Shown: positions 52,772 to 61,541 of the stretch, piece by piece
How positions within the stretch are numbered: position 1 is the first letter of the stretch
Layout: every line of letters begins with the position of its first letter
Origin: Polaromonas sp. P2-4
GTDB lineage: Bacteria; Pseudomonadota; Gammaproteobacteria; Burkholderiales; Burkholderiaceae_C
Direction of reading: 5' to 3'
Length of the DNA: 64,000 bases
NCBI GenBank assembly: GCA_024703855.1
Contig: CP087965.1
Location: forward strand, 4,456,001-4,520,000
The notes under the pieces: model-generated
Database searches by the model: none
Told to the model about the DNA's origin: nothing
The model's input: the letters and a program-made list of their open reading frames with translations, nothing else
Made by a program: the position numbers and the translations under genes

Positions 52772-52967
52772 GTCCAACAAGCGCGTCCAGCCGACGTTGC
52801 TACCGCGCCGCTTCAGCAAGGGTTCGTGCAGTTCCAGCGAGTCTTGCCCGCAGGCGAGTCTTTGACACCCCGCAACGCGGTTGACGCGAATCGTGAGGCC
52901 GCTCAACGAGTGCGATGATTGTGCCTGACCGCTACTGCGTAGCGCACATGTTTTACTGGAGACCGCC
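52772..52967 (+). other. Possible attC remnant and spacer
   Basis: A 7-base R''-like box GTCCAAC at 52772-52778 followed by a GC-rich spacer. I could not find a matching R' box before the next gene. Otherwise nothing recognisable. Confidence 0.3.
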
Positions 52968-53315
52968 ATGCCCGAGCAACTCACCAAACATCCCGAGGTG
53001 ACCCTGCAGGTCCTGCGCAGCGCGGGCGCCAAGTGCGCTGAGGGTGCTCCGCAGGACATACTCACCAGCTGCCCCACCGAGCGCTTTTGCAAATTGCCAG
53101 GCGGTGAGATCTGCGTCTTCGGCTTGAGCGATGCATCGAAAATGACACAGATCACGTCTACCGAGTGGAGAGCTTTATTGCCATCTGCCTTGCCCGAATC
53201 ACCGTCTACGCCTCAACAGTTCATGGGCGAAGCGCTGCTGAGCGGCGGTTTAGGCCTGCTGGCAGGCGTGGCCATAGGTCTGGCCGTTTCGCGCTTGCGC
53301 CGCCGGCACCCTTGA
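52968..53315 (+). CDS. Conserved hypothetical protein with C-terminal membrane anchor
   Basis: 115 residues, intact. N-terminal part MPEQLTKHPEVTLQVLRSAG with Cys in GAKCAEGAPQ, TSCPTERFCKLPGGEICVFG (four Cys in total, possibly metal-binding or disulfides), then a Pro/Ser linker and a C-terminal membrane segment GLGLLAGVAIGLAVSRLRRR with a positive end. The C-terminal third is duplicated at 54349-54528. Family known only as hypothetical. Confidence 0.65.
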   Translation: MPEQLTKHPEVTLQVLRSAGAKCAEGAPQDILTSCPTERFCKLPGGEICVFGLSDASKMTQITSTEWRALLPSALPESPSTPQQFMGEALLSGGLGLLAGVAIGLAVSRLRRRHP

Positions 53316-53365
53316 GGCCGGGCGGTACTGTCAAGCCTGCGAAACACCATGCCCACACAACAGAC
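53187..53365 (+). repeat. 180-base direct duplication, copy A
   Basis: Covers the last ~43 codons of the gene at 52968-53315 and 50 bases beyond. Copy B at 54349-54528 is highly similar (shared GAGCGGCGGTTTAGGCCTGC and GCGCCGCCGGCACCCTTGAG). Confidence 0.85.
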
Positions 53366-53434
53366 GCTCCAGTCCAAACAGCGGCCTGACTCGTTAGGGC
53401 GCACGATATCGCCCGACCCTACGGGGCGCAAGCC

Positions 53435-54282
53435 ATGGAAGTCTTGCTAAAAGTGTTGAGCGTGGGCGGTGCGGCGTATGCCGCGCTGTTGGCCATCGTG
53501 TTCGTGCTGCAGGGGCACCTCATCTACTTCCCCGACGCGGGTCGGCAGATTCTGCTGACGCCCAAGGAAGCCGGGCTAGCCTACGAGGCGGTGTGGCTGA
53601 CGACGGAAGACGGGGTCCGGATCGAGGCTTGGTATGTCCCCGCGCCGGCGGCGGCGGCGCGGTGCTGCTCGCCCACGGCAACGCCGGCAACATCTCGCAC
53701 CGGGTGGACTACGCCCTCATGTTCCACCGCCTCGGCTACTCGGTACTACTGCTCGAATACCGCGGCTACGGCCGCAGCGAAGGCAAACCGAGCGAGGAGG
53801 GCACCTACGCCGATGCCCGCGCCGCCTGGCGTCACCTCGTGGCGGAGCGGGGGTTCCCGCCCGAGCGCATCGTGCTTGTGGGCGAGTCCCTGGGCGGCGC
53901 CGTCGTCGCCCGGCTCGCCGCGGCCGAGCGCCCCGGGGCGCTGGTGCTCGCATCGAGCTTCGTCTCGGTGCCCGAGCTGGCGGCGGAGCTCTATCCCTGG
54001 CTACCGGCGCGGTGGCTGGCGCGCTACCGCTACGACACGCTGGAGGCCCTCGGGCGCGTCTCAAGCCCGGTGTTCATCGCCCACAGCCGCCAGGACGACA
54101 TCGTGCCGTTTCGTCACGGCGAGCGGCTGTTTGCCGCCGCCAAGGAGCCGAAAGCGTTTTTGGAGCTGGCCGGTGGCCATAACGACGGCTTTCTGTTCAC
54201 GCGTGAAGCATGGCGCGAGGCGCTGGGGCGCTTCCTGGCGCAGCACCTCCCGGCGGACGCCATGAGTCCTGTTCCACGGTAA
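53435..54282 (+). CDS. Alpha/beta hydrolase, membrane-anchored (one frame break)
   Basis: ~282 residues. N-terminal membrane anchor VLSVGGAAYAALLAIVFVLQ, then GHLIYFPDAGRQ and EAVWLTTEDGVRIEAWYVPA. A break near 53655 leads to VLLAHGNAGNISHRVDYALM (oxyanion hole HGN), VLLLEYRGYGRSEGKPSEEG, nucleophile LVGESLGGAVVARLAAAE (GESLG), the Asp in AHSRQDDIVPFRHG and the catalytic His in ELAGGHNDGFLF. This is the YqiA/Bem46-like (DUF676-type) group. Very GC-rich. The gene is bracketed by the two copies of the 180-base duplication. Confidence 0.85.
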
Positions 54283-54348
54283 AAAGTTCGGGTCCAGTAT
54301 TCTTAGTCGGGGTTACCGCTATCAGGCTTTGGGGTTACATGGCACACG

Positions 54349-54528
54349 GCCTTGCCCGAATCACCGTCTACGTCTCAACCGTTGATGAGCGAAGCTCTGC
54401 TGAGCGGCGGTTTAGGCCTGCTGGCAGGCGTGGCCATAGGCCTGGCCGTCTCGCACTTGCGCCGCCGGCACCCTTGAGGCAACGAGCGGTACTGTCAAGT
54501 CTGCGAACACCATGCCAACACAACAGAC
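54349..54528 (+). repeat. 180-base direct duplication, copy B
   Basis: Keeps an open frame for the last 42 codons of the 52968 gene (SGGLGLLAGVAIGLAVSHLR and stop) but has no N-terminal part. It ends beside the IS110 remnant. Confidence 0.85.
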
Positions 54529-54598
54529 CGTCAACGTTCACGCCATGCAGGGCAAACACGTATTTGGCGAGGTCGATTCCTATGGTGATAATGGCCAT
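54520..54598 (-). mobile_element. IS110-family transposase, N-terminal remnant
   Basis: MAIITIGIDLAKYVFALHGV is the DEDD-transposase start of IS110 elements (catalytic Asp in GIDLAK). Homology ends after about 26 codons; the rest is missing. Confidence 0.65.
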
Positions 54599-54801
54599 GA
54601 TTTCACCTTCCGAGTGAGCTGATGAAAAGTTTGCACTTCCCATCGTGGCCCTTCGTTGCCGTTCGCCGCAATACGCGGCTGACTCGGGACGGGGAAGTCT
54701 TTCATTCGCTAGCCATCCAAGCGATGCATAAGGGCTCAAAGACTTACCGGCACCAGGCGGGGTAGTCATGAGTGGCCGGATTTGGAGAAGCAGCAACCGT
54801 C

Positions 54802-55462
54802 ATGTCTGGCAGAAACCTTCTCAGTAAACACATCGTCCCCCTGGCCTTGGCCGCTGTCGTCTCGCAGGGCGTGACAGCAGAGGGCAAGGGGCTGACCATC
54901 TGGTCGTTCGACGAGGATGAGATCGGCAAGGCACCCGTCAGCTTCGAGTTTGCCGTGACGGCCAAGAAGCAGCCGGGCAAGTGGGTCATCGCAAAGGATG
55001 GCGACAACCACGTTCTTGCGCAGGAGGATCGCGATAAGACCGCACGACGCTTCACCATGGCGCTCGTCAAGAATTCCGCGTACAAGGACCTGAAGATTTC
55101 TGTAAGGGCCAAGCCCGTCGCCGGCGAGGTGGAAATGGTCGCTGGGGCTGGTCTGGCGCTACAAGGACGCCAACAATTACTACGTCGCCCGTTGGAACGC
55201 CGACAGCGTGCGCGTGGACCGCGTTGTGAATGGCGAACGGCAATTGATGACGCCGCATGAAATCAAAGTCACGCTGGCGGCCAAGAGCTGGCATACGCTC
55301 ACGGTGGAGCACCGGGGCGAGGACATCAAAGTGTTCATGGGGAAGAAAAGGGTTTTCGAGGGTAAGGACCGGACCTACACCGAGGCGGGTAGGATCGGCG
55401 TATGGATCAAGGCAGATTCGCTAACGTATTTTGACGACCTGACAGCGGAGGAACTCAAGTAA
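54802..55462 (+). CDS. Secreted beta-sandwich (laminin-G/DUF1080-like) protein (one frame break)
   Basis: ~220 residues. A signal-like start (MSGRNLLSKHIVPLALAAVV) and then a concanavalin-like domain: IWSFDEDEIGKAPVSFEFAV, GKWVIAKDGDNHVLAQEDRD and NSAYKDLKISVRAKPVAGEV. After a break near 55140 it continues GLVWRYKDANNYYVARWNAD, KSWHTLTVEHRGEDIKVFMG and RIGVWIKADSLTYFDDL. These strands match the DUF1080/3-keto-disaccharide hydrolase-like fold of extracellular glycan-binding proteins. Substrate unknown. Confidence 0.7.
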
Positions 55463-55592
55463 CAAGTCTGCGGCAAAAGCCCATGATGCTTAACGCGGCG
55501 CTGCACCTGACCAGGGCCGCCAATCCTTGGTTGCTCGGCATCGCACCGCAGCAGCCGGTCCCGGCAGATGAGTTTCAACGTGAGAGACGCAT

Positions 55593-56090
55593 ATGAACAC
55601 TGACGCACCTCTCCCCTTTGAAGGCGGTTGTACCTGTCGCTCGGTGCGCTACCGCGTGACGACGAAGCCGCTGTTCGTTCATTGCTGTCATTGCCGCTGG
55701 TGCCAGCGTGAAACCGGAAGCGCTTTCGCGCTCAATGCCATGATCGAAGCTGATCGCGTGGAGTTGTTGCAGGGCGAGGTCGAAGTGGTCCATATGCCGT
55801 CCAACAGCGGCAAGGGCCAGAAGATCGCGCGCTGTCCCAGCTGCCGCATCGCAGTTTGGAGCAACTATGCCGGAGCAGGCGATGCGGTGCGCTTTGTCCG
55901 CGTCGGAACATTGGATGAGCCTGACCGCCTGCCGCCCGACATTCATATCTTCACCGCATCGAAGCAGCCTTGGGTGGTGCTTGCGCCAACAACCCCTGCC
56001 GTTGCCGAGTACTACAAGGCCAGGGACTATTGGCCCCCGGAGAGCCTCGAGCGTCGCGCCGCTTTGCTGGCCGCCAAGCCCCGGCAGTAG
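55593..56090 (+). CDS. GFA-family (CENP-V/GFA) zinc protein
   Basis: 165 residues, intact. The zinc ligands of glutathione-dependent formaldehyde-activating-type domains are present: FEGGCTCRSVRYRV (CxC), VHCCHCRWCQRETGSAF (CxxC) and RCPSCRIAVWSNY (CxxC). The C-terminal ~50 residues extend the family fold. Such proteins bind glutathione-S-conjugates, but a catalytic role is doubtful for most members. Confidence 0.85.
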   Translation: MNTDAPLPFEGGCTCRSVRYRVTTKPLFVHCCHCRWCQRETGSAFALNAMIEADRVELLQGEVEVVHMPSNSGKGQKIARCPSCRIAVWSNYAGAGDAVRFVRVGTLDEPDRLPPDIHIFTASKQPWVVLAPTTPAVAEYYKARDYWPPESLERRAALLAAKPRQ

Positions 56091-56144
56091 TCTCACTGCG
56101 CTCAGCCATCGAACCCCATCACCCTAGGCCTATTGGAGGTTACC

Positions 56145-56567
56145 GTGGTCCCCATCAAATACTCTGATCTGCGTGATGCCTTTGATTTCGTCAGCTTCGG
56201 TGACCCCTTCGAAAGCAGCGCCTTCATCTGCGCCGATACGGGCGTGATCTACTGCACGTCGGACACCCTCGAACTCGACGAGGAAGTCCCGGAAGACCTC
56301 GAAACATCCGACCGGTACATCGCCATCCCGCACAAGAACGAGTTGAACCTCGGTCGGGATCTGGTGCTGACCTTCGTCGATCAGGAGTTGCCTGGCGACC
56401 ACGGCACCGTGGCAGGCTTCTTTCGAAGCAAAGGCGCCTACAGTCGCTTCAAGCAGTTGCTGGAGTCCAGAGATGTGCTTGAGGCCTGGTACCTGTTTGA
56501 AGCCCATGCTGTCGAAGCCGCATTGCGCCAATGGTGTGAAGAAAACAGCATTCAGCTCAGAGGCTGA
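56145..56567 (+). CDS. UPF0158 family protein
   Basis: 140 residues, intact. The GTG start 56145 is preferred because GGAGG lies 5 bases upstream. VPIKYSDLRDAFDFVSFGDP, FICADTGVIYCTSDTLELDE and YIAIPHKNELNLGRDLVLTF are UPF0158 hallmarks; an RFKQLLESRDVLEAWYLFEA helix follows. Function unknown. Confidence 0.75.
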   Translation: MVPIKYSDLRDAFDFVSFGDPFESSAFICADTGVIYCTSDTLELDEEVPEDLETSDRYIAIPHKNELNLGRDLVLTFVDQELPGDHGTVAGFFRSKGAYSRFKQLLESRDVLEAWYLFEAHAVEAALRQWCEENSIQLRG

Positions 56568-56720
56568 GAGTTTTTCGGTCGCTGGCACACAAGCCTTGGC
56601 AGCCGCTGTTCGCGGCAACTGCGGCGGCACGCGGACTAATTGCGCCGCCCATTCGCGTAATTGACGTTGAGGTCTCGCGCAAACGGCCTGTTTTGGCTTT
56701 TTCAGTCATTTCCTGCCCTC

Positions 56721-57240
56721 TCATGCCGCCGTCGCGGCCATTGCGCACGGACCTGTCCCCCAACCGATGAGCTGCGGCGCGAGCGCGACCATGCGCATCA
56801 GGTTGTGCGCCAGCACGAACAAGCCCACAACGGAGCGGACCTTGGCCAAGCCGCGCACGGGCATTCGCAACAGTCCTCGGTTACGCGCTTGTGCGTTGAC
56901 GCATTCGGCTGTGGCCCGCGCTGCTTGTAGATCTCCTTGGCCTCGGGACTGGCCATGCGTTGGCGCCAACTGGCCACCGCTTCAGAGTCACCAGGCTTGG
57001 GCTGGTGCTTGTCCTGCTGCACCTCGTTGCCCTGCTCGTGCGTCTTCTCGTCTTTCTTCGCGTCCTTCCTGGCCTTGGGCTCGGGTACCGGCGCATAGAC
57101 CTCGGTCTTGCCAGCCACCGCGTCGATCTGCTCGTGCGCGGGGAAGCCGCCATCGACCAGCCACGCATCGGGGCTGCGTCCCAGGCGTTGCTCATTCCAC
57201 CTCGCCGAGAAAAGCCTTGCTCTTCGAACGCGTACCAAAT
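56721..57240 (-). mobile_element. IS1182-family transposase, C-terminal remnant (frame-broken)
   Basis: PDAWLVDGGFPAHEQIDAVA is the catalytic Asp region, with AVASWRQRMASPEAKEIYKQ and, after a break near 56925, AECVNAQARNRGLLRMPVRG and GLAKVRSVVGLFVLAHNLMR, typical of the IS1182 C-terminus (Glu in the AECVN region). The N-terminal half is missing, so the element is inactive. It marks the right edge of the accessory region. Confidence 0.8.
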
Positions 57241-57449
57241 TGGCCTAATCCCAAACTTTGTTGCCCCATGGTGTCGTCGTATCAGTAGATCATGAGGCGT
57301 ACAAGCACAGCACGGGGCAATCATGCAACCCTGCTCCACATATAGGGGAGACGACTAAAAGTCCAATATACGGAACATTTTAAGACAACTTGATGAGATC
57401 CCATCTTTTGAAGCACAGTCTCGCCATCAAAAGTCCGAATATTGGAATC

Positions 57450-58907
57450 ATGTCTGAAAAAATCGAAGTAGCGCAATACCCGATGCAAATCGGGGGCAAG
57501 GCGCACAACCCGTGCGGTGGAGAGTGGATCTGCTCGCTGAATCCGGCAACTGAAGAAGTCTGGGCGACGATTCCCCGCGGAAGCGTGGAGGATGCCGAAG
57601 TGGCGGCAGCGGCCGCGCATGAGGCGCTGCGCGGTGCATGGGCGACGCTGACGCCCACCCAACGCGGCGCCTTGATGTTCCGCCTTGCGGACCTCCTAGA
57701 GCGGGACGCGGAGCTGCTCGCGCAACTGGACCGCGCGACAATGGCAAGCCCATATCCGAGCTGCGCAAGCAATACGCCTACCTTCCTCAGCATTGGCGTT
57801 ACTTTGGGGGATTGGTCGACAAGATCGAGGCCGAAGTCATCCCGGTCGACCGTAATGGGGTGTTCAACTTCACGCGCCATGAGCCAGTGGGCGTGGTCCT
57901 TGCCATCACCCCCTGGAATTCCCCGCTTGTCATCGCATCCTGGAAGATCGCCCCCGCCCTTGCTGCAGGCTGCACGACTATCGTCAAGCCGTCTGAGCAT
58001 GCGTCGATTTCCACGCTGCACTTTGCCAAGCTGGTGACTGAGGCCGGGTTTCCGGCCGGCGTGGTGAATGTGGTGACCGGCTACGGGCACGAGGTCGGCG
58101 AGGCACTGGTTGCTCACGCGAGGGTCGCGAAAGTCACTTTCACTGGTGGGGAGGCTGGCGGGCGCGCCGTCTCGACCCTCGCTGCGAAGCACCTCAAACC
58201 CACGGTGATGGAGCTTGGCGGGAAGTCGCCGGTCATCGTTTTCGACGATGCGGACCTCGACCGGGCGGTTCCGACGGTTGCCGCTGGCATCTTTTCTTCC
58301 AGCGGCCAGTCTTGTGTTGCAGGTTCGCGGCTCCTGCTGCAGGCAGGCATTTACGACGAGTTCGTCCGACGTCTCATCGACCGGGCTCGCGCCATCGTTG
58401 TCGGCGACCCTCTTTCTCCTGAGACGGCGATGGGACCGATCACGACCCGCGCCCAGTTTGAAACGATCCAGTCGCACCTGCTCGATGCCTACGAACAGGG
58501 AGCAATCTGCGCGTTCAAAGGCGAACTCTCTTCGAGTTGCCCTTCCGGCGGCTTGTTTGTGTCGCCCTCGATTTTCACAGGTGTCAGCCCGTCGATGCGA
58601 GTGTGGCGGGAGGAGGTCTTCGGGCCCGTGTTGGCCGTGATGCGCTTCGAGACCGAGACTGAAGCGGTCGCACTCGCCAACGACTCCCCCTTCGGGTTGG
58701 CGGCCGGATTGTGGACCCACGATCTGGACCGCGCTGCGGCTGCACAAGGAGCTCGAGGCAGGGACGGTCTGGATCAACAGCTACCGCGGGGTGAGCAGCA
58801 TGACCCCGCTGGGCGGCCTCAAGAGGTCCGGCTTCGGTCGCGAGAACGGACAGGAGGCCGTCCGCGAGTTCCTGCAAACCAAGAGCGTGTGGATGGAGTA
58901 CCAATGA
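57450..58907 (+). CDS. Aldehyde dehydrogenase family protein (two frame breaks)
   Basis: ~485 residues. The start MSEKIEVAQYPMQIGGKAHN is chosen at 57450. VLAITPWNSPLVIASWKIAP (NAD fold), VKVTFTGG-type VAKVTFTGGEAGGRAVSTLA, the catalytic Glu in PTVMELGGKSPVIVFDDADL and the catalytic Cys in FSSSGQSCVAGSRLLLQ are present. FREEVFGPV-type WREEVFGPVLAVMRF follows. Breaks near 57735 and 58745; the restored end is LHKELEAGTVWINSYRGVSS, GGLKRSGFGRENGQEAVREF, stop 58905-58907. It oxidises an aldehyde, probably that made by the decarboxylase encoded downstream. Confidence 0.88.
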
Positions 58908-59419
58908 ACAACACAACCCAGCTTCGAGGCGCATCCATCCTGAACGCTCTCAAGGGCGCAGGGATTGAGTACGTCATTTCTGTCCCCGACTTGACCACTT
59001 CCGAGGGCGTCCTGCGCCCGCTCGCCAAAGACCCGCATTTAAAGCTCATCCGAGTATGCCGCGAGGAAGAAGCCATTGGCATCTGTGCCGGACTCCTGGC
59101 GGGCGGCAAGCGCGCGGCCATCTTGATTCAGTACACGGGATTCATGGCGTCCATGAACGCGATACGCGCCATCGCAATGGAGTACCGCCAGCCGATCTGC
59201 ATGTTGGTAGGCCTGCTGTTCGCGGACGCTCCGGAGGATCCGAGGCAGTCCGTCAACTACGGCGTCAACCGAATGATCCCGTTGATCGAAGCGCTGGGTA
59301 TGCCCTATCGGTTGGCAAGGAACGACGACGAAGCAGCCGCTATCGCGCCGGCCCTCACGCAAGCTTTCGAACGCAGTGAACCCCTCACCATACTCATTAC
59401 TCGCTATCCCAGTGCCTAA
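58904..59419 (+). CDS. ThDP-dependent decarboxylase, PYR-domain (alpha) subunit
   Basis: 171 residues, intact. ILNALKGAGIEYVISVPDLT and LIRVCREEEAIGICAGLLAG contain the conserved Glu that activates thiamine diphosphate (REEEA). ILIQYTGFMASMNAIRAIAM and ICMLVGLLFADAPEDPRQSV follow. The small size and split form match the alpha subunits of sulfopyruvate (ComD) and phosphonopyruvate decarboxylases. ATG 58904 overlaps the aldehyde dehydrogenase stop by 4 bases; the beta subunit gene follows by 3 bases. Confidence 0.85.
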   Translation: MNNTTQLRGASILNALKGAGIEYVISVPDLTTSEGVLRPLAKDPHLKLIRVCREEEAIGICAGLLAGGKRAAILIQYTGFMASMNAIRAIAMEYRQPICMLVGLLFADAPEDPRQSVNYGVNRMIPLIEALGMPYRLARNDDEAAAIAPALTQAFERSEPLTILITRYPSA

Positions 59420-59422
59420 GCC

Positions 59423-59989
59423 ATGAAACGTGACGCTTGCTTTCGGCTGCTTGCCGACCTTCTGCCCCACGACATCGTGGTGTCCACCTACTCGTCCGCT
59501 TTCGAGTGGCTCGCGATTCGTCCCCACCCTCTGAACTACGTGGCCGTGGGCGCAATGGGGCTGGCTTCCTCCCATGCACTGGGCCTGGCTCTGGCCATGC
59601 CGCAGCGGCGCATCGTGGTGCTCGACGGTGACGGCAGCTTGCTGATGAACCTCGGAACGTTAGTCACCATAGCAGCGGCCGCGCCAAAGAACCTCATCCA
59701 CTTCGTCTCTCGCGCAACGGAAGCTACGAGGCCAACGGTGGACATCCCATCCCGGCACAGGGTGTTCTCGATTTCATGCGGGATTGCGCGCAGCGCGGGC
59801 TACCGCCATGCCGAATCGTTCTCTGCGCTACCTACCTTCGCAACCAAGGTCGAGTCGCTGTTGAGCATACCCGGTCCCACGTTCGTCGAGCTTCATCTTG
59901 AAGCGGGTGATACCTCACCCGCGCCTGACTATGAGCACATTCACGGCGAGCGAGCTCGCCGTGAATTTTCTCAGGCCCTAAAAAATTAA
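59423..59989 (+). CDS. ThDP-dependent decarboxylase, PP-domain (beta) subunit
   Basis: 188 residues. VAVGAMGLASSHALGLALAM and IVVLDGDGSLLMNLGTLVTI carry the ThDP/Mg GDG motif. Residues encoded at about 59708-59800 are garbled by two compensating indels; the alternative frame there reads RNGSYEANGGHPIPAQGVLD, which completes the GDG-N motif as in ComE-type subunits. PTFVELHLEAGDTSPAPDYE is the C-terminus. It is the obligate partner of the alpha subunit; the 2-oxo acid substrate is not known (sulfopyruvate or phosphonopyruvate are candidates). Confidence 0.82.
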   Translation: MKRDACFRLLADLLPHDIVVSTYSSAFEWLAIRPHPLNYVAVGAMGLASSHALGLALAMPQRRIVVLDGDGSLLMNLGTLVTIAAAAPKNLIHFVSRATEATRPTVDIPSRHRVFSISCGIARSAGYRHAESFSALPTFATKVESLLSIPGPTFVELHLEAGDTSPAPDYEHIHGERARREFSQALKN

Positions 59990-60031
59990 TCGACCGGCCT
60001 TGAGCTGGTCTGAACACTGAAGGAGACAACC

Positions 60032-60833
60032 ATGAAATCACCGATGGACGCAATGGCGGCACCACCGTCGCCACTGCTGGAGGTGCGACAGGTCAGCGTT
60101 CGCTTCGGCGGCGTGCAGGCGCTTGCCGACGTGAGTCTGGCGCTGCAGCCGGGCGAGATCTGCGGCCTGATTGGCCCGAACGGAGCCGGAAAGACCACCC
60201 TGTTCAACTGCATTACGCGCCTGTACGGTATCACGGGAGGCAGCATCCTCTTCGAGGGCCGCGCCATTGAAGCGCTGCGCCCGCGCCAGGTGATCGCAGC
60301 CGGTATCATCGCGCACCTTCCAGAACGTCGGCCTGTACCCCGGTATGACGGTGCTGGAGAACGTGATGCTGGGTGCACACCACCACGCCCGTCAGGGCCT
60401 ACTCACCAGCCTGTTCCAGCCGCGTCGCACGGCGCGCGCCGAGCGGGAACTGGCCGAGCGCTGCCATGCCATCCTGACCGAACTGGACCTGCAGGCGCAT
60501 GCGGCGGAGCCGGTCGGCGCCCTACCGTATCCCACTCAGAAGCGCGTGGAGATCGCGCGGGCGCTCGCCTCCGAACCGCGCCTGTTGCTGCTGGACGAAC
60601 CGGCCGGCGGCCTGACGCACGGCGAGGTGGCTCAGTTCGGCGATTTGGTGCGGCGCATCTGTGCGAGCCACCGCCTCACCGTGTTGCTGGTGGAGCACCA
60701 CATGGGGCTGGTGATGAACCTGTGCCACCGGCTCGTTGTCATGAACCTGGGGCGCAACCTGGCCCAAGGTGACCCGGCGAGCGTGCGCGCCAATCCGGAA
60801 GTGGTGGCCGCGTATCTCGGGAGGCCGGCATGA
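60032..60833 (+). CDS. livG: Branched-chain-type ABC transporter ATP-binding protein LivG (one frame break)
   Basis: ~266 residues. Walker A LIGPNGAGKTTLFNCITRLY, Q-loop region FQNVGLYPGMTVLENVMLGA after a break near 60310, an altered signature LPYPTQKRVEIARALASEPR (LivG-type), Walker B LLLLDEPAGGL and the H-loop LLVEHHMGLVMNLCHRLVVM. ATPase of a HAAT-type uptake system. It overlaps the livF start by 4 bases. Confidence 0.9.
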
Positions 60834-61540
60834 GCCTTCTCCAGGTTCGCGACCTGTATGCGGGCTACGGCGCCACGCAGGTGCTGCGTGGCATCAGTCT
60901 CGAAGTACGTGCCGGTGAGATCGTCGCGCTGCTCGGCGCAAACGGTGCCGGCAAGACCACTACCCTGCGCGCGCTGTCTGGGCTGCTATCGGCGCGCGGG
61001 CAAGTGCTTTTCGATGGTCTCGACATCGGCACTATCCACCCGGCGCGCCGCGTCGCACTCGGCCTGGCACACGTGCCCCAAGGGCGCGGCACTTTCGGCG
61101 ACTTCACGGTCGAGGACAACTTGGCGCTGGGTGCCTACACCGTGGCGTCACACCGCCAGATCGCCGCCGACATGGAGCGCTGGTTCGAGGTCTTCCCTCG
61201 ACTGCGCGAGAGCGGCGGCGGCAGCGCCGGCTTACTGAGCGGCGGCGAGCAGCAGATGCTGGCAATTGCCCGCGCCCTGATGTCGAGGCCGCGCATGCTG
61301 ATGTGCGACGAACCGTCACTCGGCCTGGCGCCCGCAATCACACAGGAAATGTTCCGTGTGTTCGAGCGCATCAACCGCGAGCACGGCACCACGCTGGTCA
61401 TCGTGGAGCAAAACGCCGACCTCACGCTGCGGCTGGCACAGCGTGCCTATGTGATGGAAACCGGCGAGATCACGCTGCAGGGCAGCAGCGACGAGTTGCT
61501 GGTGTCGCCCGCCATCCAGCAGTCCTATCTTGGAGCTTGA
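60830..61540 (+). CDS. livF: ABC transporter ATP-binding protein LivF
   Basis: 236 residues, intact. Walker A ALLGANGAGKTTTLRALSGL, Q-loop LAHVPQGRGTFGDFTVEDNL, signature LLSGGEQQMLAIARALMSRP, Walker B LMCDEPSLGLAPAI and VIVEQNADLTLRLAQRAYVM. Second ATPase of the same transporter; 1 base to livH. Confidence 0.93.
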   Translation: MSLLQVRDLYAGYGATQVLRGISLEVRAGEIVALLGANGAGKTTTLRALSGLLSARGQVLFDGLDIGTIHPARRVALGLAHVPQGRGTFGDFTVEDNLALGAYTVASHRQIAADMERWFEVFPRLRESGGGSAGLLSGGEQQMLAIARALMSRPRMLMCDEPSLGLAPAITQEMFRVFERINREHGTTLVIVEQNADLTLRLAQRAYVMETGEITLQGSSDELLVSPAIQQSYLGA

Positions 61541-61541
61541 C

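Noticed and set aside
53634..54182. An Arg-rich plus-strand frame inside the hydrolase gene
   Set aside because: Out-of-frame shadow in very GC-rich DNA; the hydrolase motifs lie in the other frame.
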